This document shows, in pieces, positions 4,890-5,537 of a stretch of DNA of 5,537 bases. Origin of the DNA: Chloroflexota bacterium (GTDB taxonomy: Bacteria > Chloroflexota > Dehalococcoidia > SM23-28-2 > RBG-16-64-32). The first letter of the stretch is position 1. Every line of letters begins with the position of its first letter. Below the pieces are notes generated by a model. That model did no database searches, was not told the origin of the DNA, and saw only the letters and a list, made by a program, of their open reading frames with translations. The DNA lies in contig JACPQO010000244.1 in assembly GCA_016190405.1 (NCBI GenBank), positions 1 to 5,537 of the forward strand, read 5' to 3'. Both the position numbers and the translations under genes were made by a program.

Positions 4890-5537
4890 TCAGTACAGCA
4901 GGCCGATGGCGAAGCCGCGGCGCTGTCGCAGCTCCTCCCAGCCGTGGACGCCGGCCAGCAGCTCGCTGATCTCGCCGATGCTCAGGTTCGCCTTCACCGC
5001 CTCGATCATGGGCGGCACGATGTTGCTCCTCTCGCTGTACGCCTTCACCAGGCGGGCCCTGGCCGCCTCCACCTGGCCCGGGTCGCGCTCCCGCTTGACC
5101 TTCTCCAGCCGGGCGATCTGCTTGTCCCGCCAGCCGGGGTCATATTCGAAGGAGTCGCCTGGCCGCAGCCCCAGCGCCTCTTCGTCCTCCTCCTCCATGC
5201 GGAAGCGGTTCACCCCCACGACGATGCGCTCTTCGGCGTCGACGGCGCGCTGGCGTTGGTAGCCCGCGTCGTGGGCTTCGTCAGACATGCGCTCCCAGGC
5301 CTTGTCGCCGGGCATCGCCTCCAGCTCCTCCAGCAGGGAGCGCACCTCCTGCTCGATCTGGTCGGTGAGGGCCTCGACGCAGTAGGAGCCGCCCAGGGGG
5401 TCGATGACGGCAGCGGCGTCGGTCTCGTGGAGTATGATGTGCTGGGTGCGCAGGGTGTAGGTGGCGGCGGCCTGAGTGGGTTTCGCCATCAACTCTTCGT
5501 AGGTGTTGAAGGACAGCGTTTGCGCTACTCCCAGGAC
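4890..5537 (-). CDS. Methylmalonyl-CoA-mutase-type large subunit, C-terminal part (5' end cut by window)
   Basis: The reverse frame is open from the right edge to a TGA at 4890-4892, giving the last 215 residues of what is usually a chain of roughly 550. The visible part is the end of the substrate-binding TIM barrel and the C-terminal helices. Landmarks are VLGVAQTLSFNTYEE (1-15), LRTQHIILHET (about 29-39), IDPLGGSYCVEALT (about 45-58), IVVGVNRF (about 108-115) and NIVPPMIEAVKANLSIGEI (about 176-194). The product rearranges the carbon skeleton of an acyl-CoA using adenosylcobalamin bound by the separate small subunit next door. The usual QSLHTN segment reads QTLSFN, so a conserved His is missing. 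That argues for a divergent substrate or subfamily. TTG or ATG codons near 5492-5487 are internal, since the homologous sequence continues upstream of them. Confidence 0.88.
   Translation of the reverse strand, partial: VLGVAQTLSFNTYEELMAKPTQAAATYTLRTQHIILHETDAAAVIDPLGGSYCVEALTDQIEQEVRSLLEELEAMPGDKAWERMSDEAHDAGYQRQRAVDAEERIVVGVNRFRMEEEDEEALGLRPGDSFEYDPGWRDKQIARLEKVKRERDPGQVEAARARLVKAYSERSNIVPPMIEAVKANLSIGEISELLAGVHGWEELRQRRGFAIGLLY

Noticed and set aside
3883..5262. Long plus-strand open frame (459 codons) opposite the hotdog and mutase genes
   Set aside because: It runs antisense across four genes and their junctions, and the translation is low-complexity with no family resemblance.

Overview
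This is a high-GC window with every supportable gene on the minus strand, so it is best read from right to left. It looks like a fragment of an environmental bacterial genome. Chloroflexota (Dehalococcoidia/SAR202-like) is my best guess. The guess rests on a B12-dependent acyl-CoA mutase encoded as separate large and small subunits, on acyl-CoA accessory genes, and on the CCCTGAGCGAAGTCGAAGGG-type intergenic repeat. It is an inference and not proven by a marker gene.

Right part (5537 to 3583): four tightly packed genes form one transcription unit. They are the C-terminal end of a methylmalonyl-CoA-mutase-type large subunit (cut by the window edge), a stand-alone cobalamin-binding small subunit, and two consecutive small hotdog-fold (MaoC-like) proteins. 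Gaps are 11, 0 and 0 nt. The two hotdog proteins look like the two halves of a double-hotdog enoyl-CoA hydratase. Both mutase parts deviate from the canonical family at conserved motifs, so the substrate may not be methylmalonyl-CoA.

Middle (3582 to 2092): a 195-nt spacer carries three copies of a short interspersed repeat. It is followed by a complete acetyl-CoA hydrolase/4-hydroxybutyrate-CoA-transferase family gene. Together the five genes could carry out CoA activation or exchange, hydration and carbon-skeleton rearrangement of an unidentified carboxylic acid.

Left part (2091 to 1): two hairpins follow the CoA-transferase. Then come an AT-rich promoter-like patch, a 63-residue YHS-domain metal-binding protein, and a roughly 316-nt stretch with a doubtful small ORF and a perfect 8-bp hairpin. 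The last gene is long and runs off the left edge. It encodes a membrane-anchored or secreted protein with an N-terminal zinc ribbon, one transmembrane or signal segment, and tandem cadherin/Ig-like repeats. I saw no tRNA, rRNA, CRISPR array or transposase gene.
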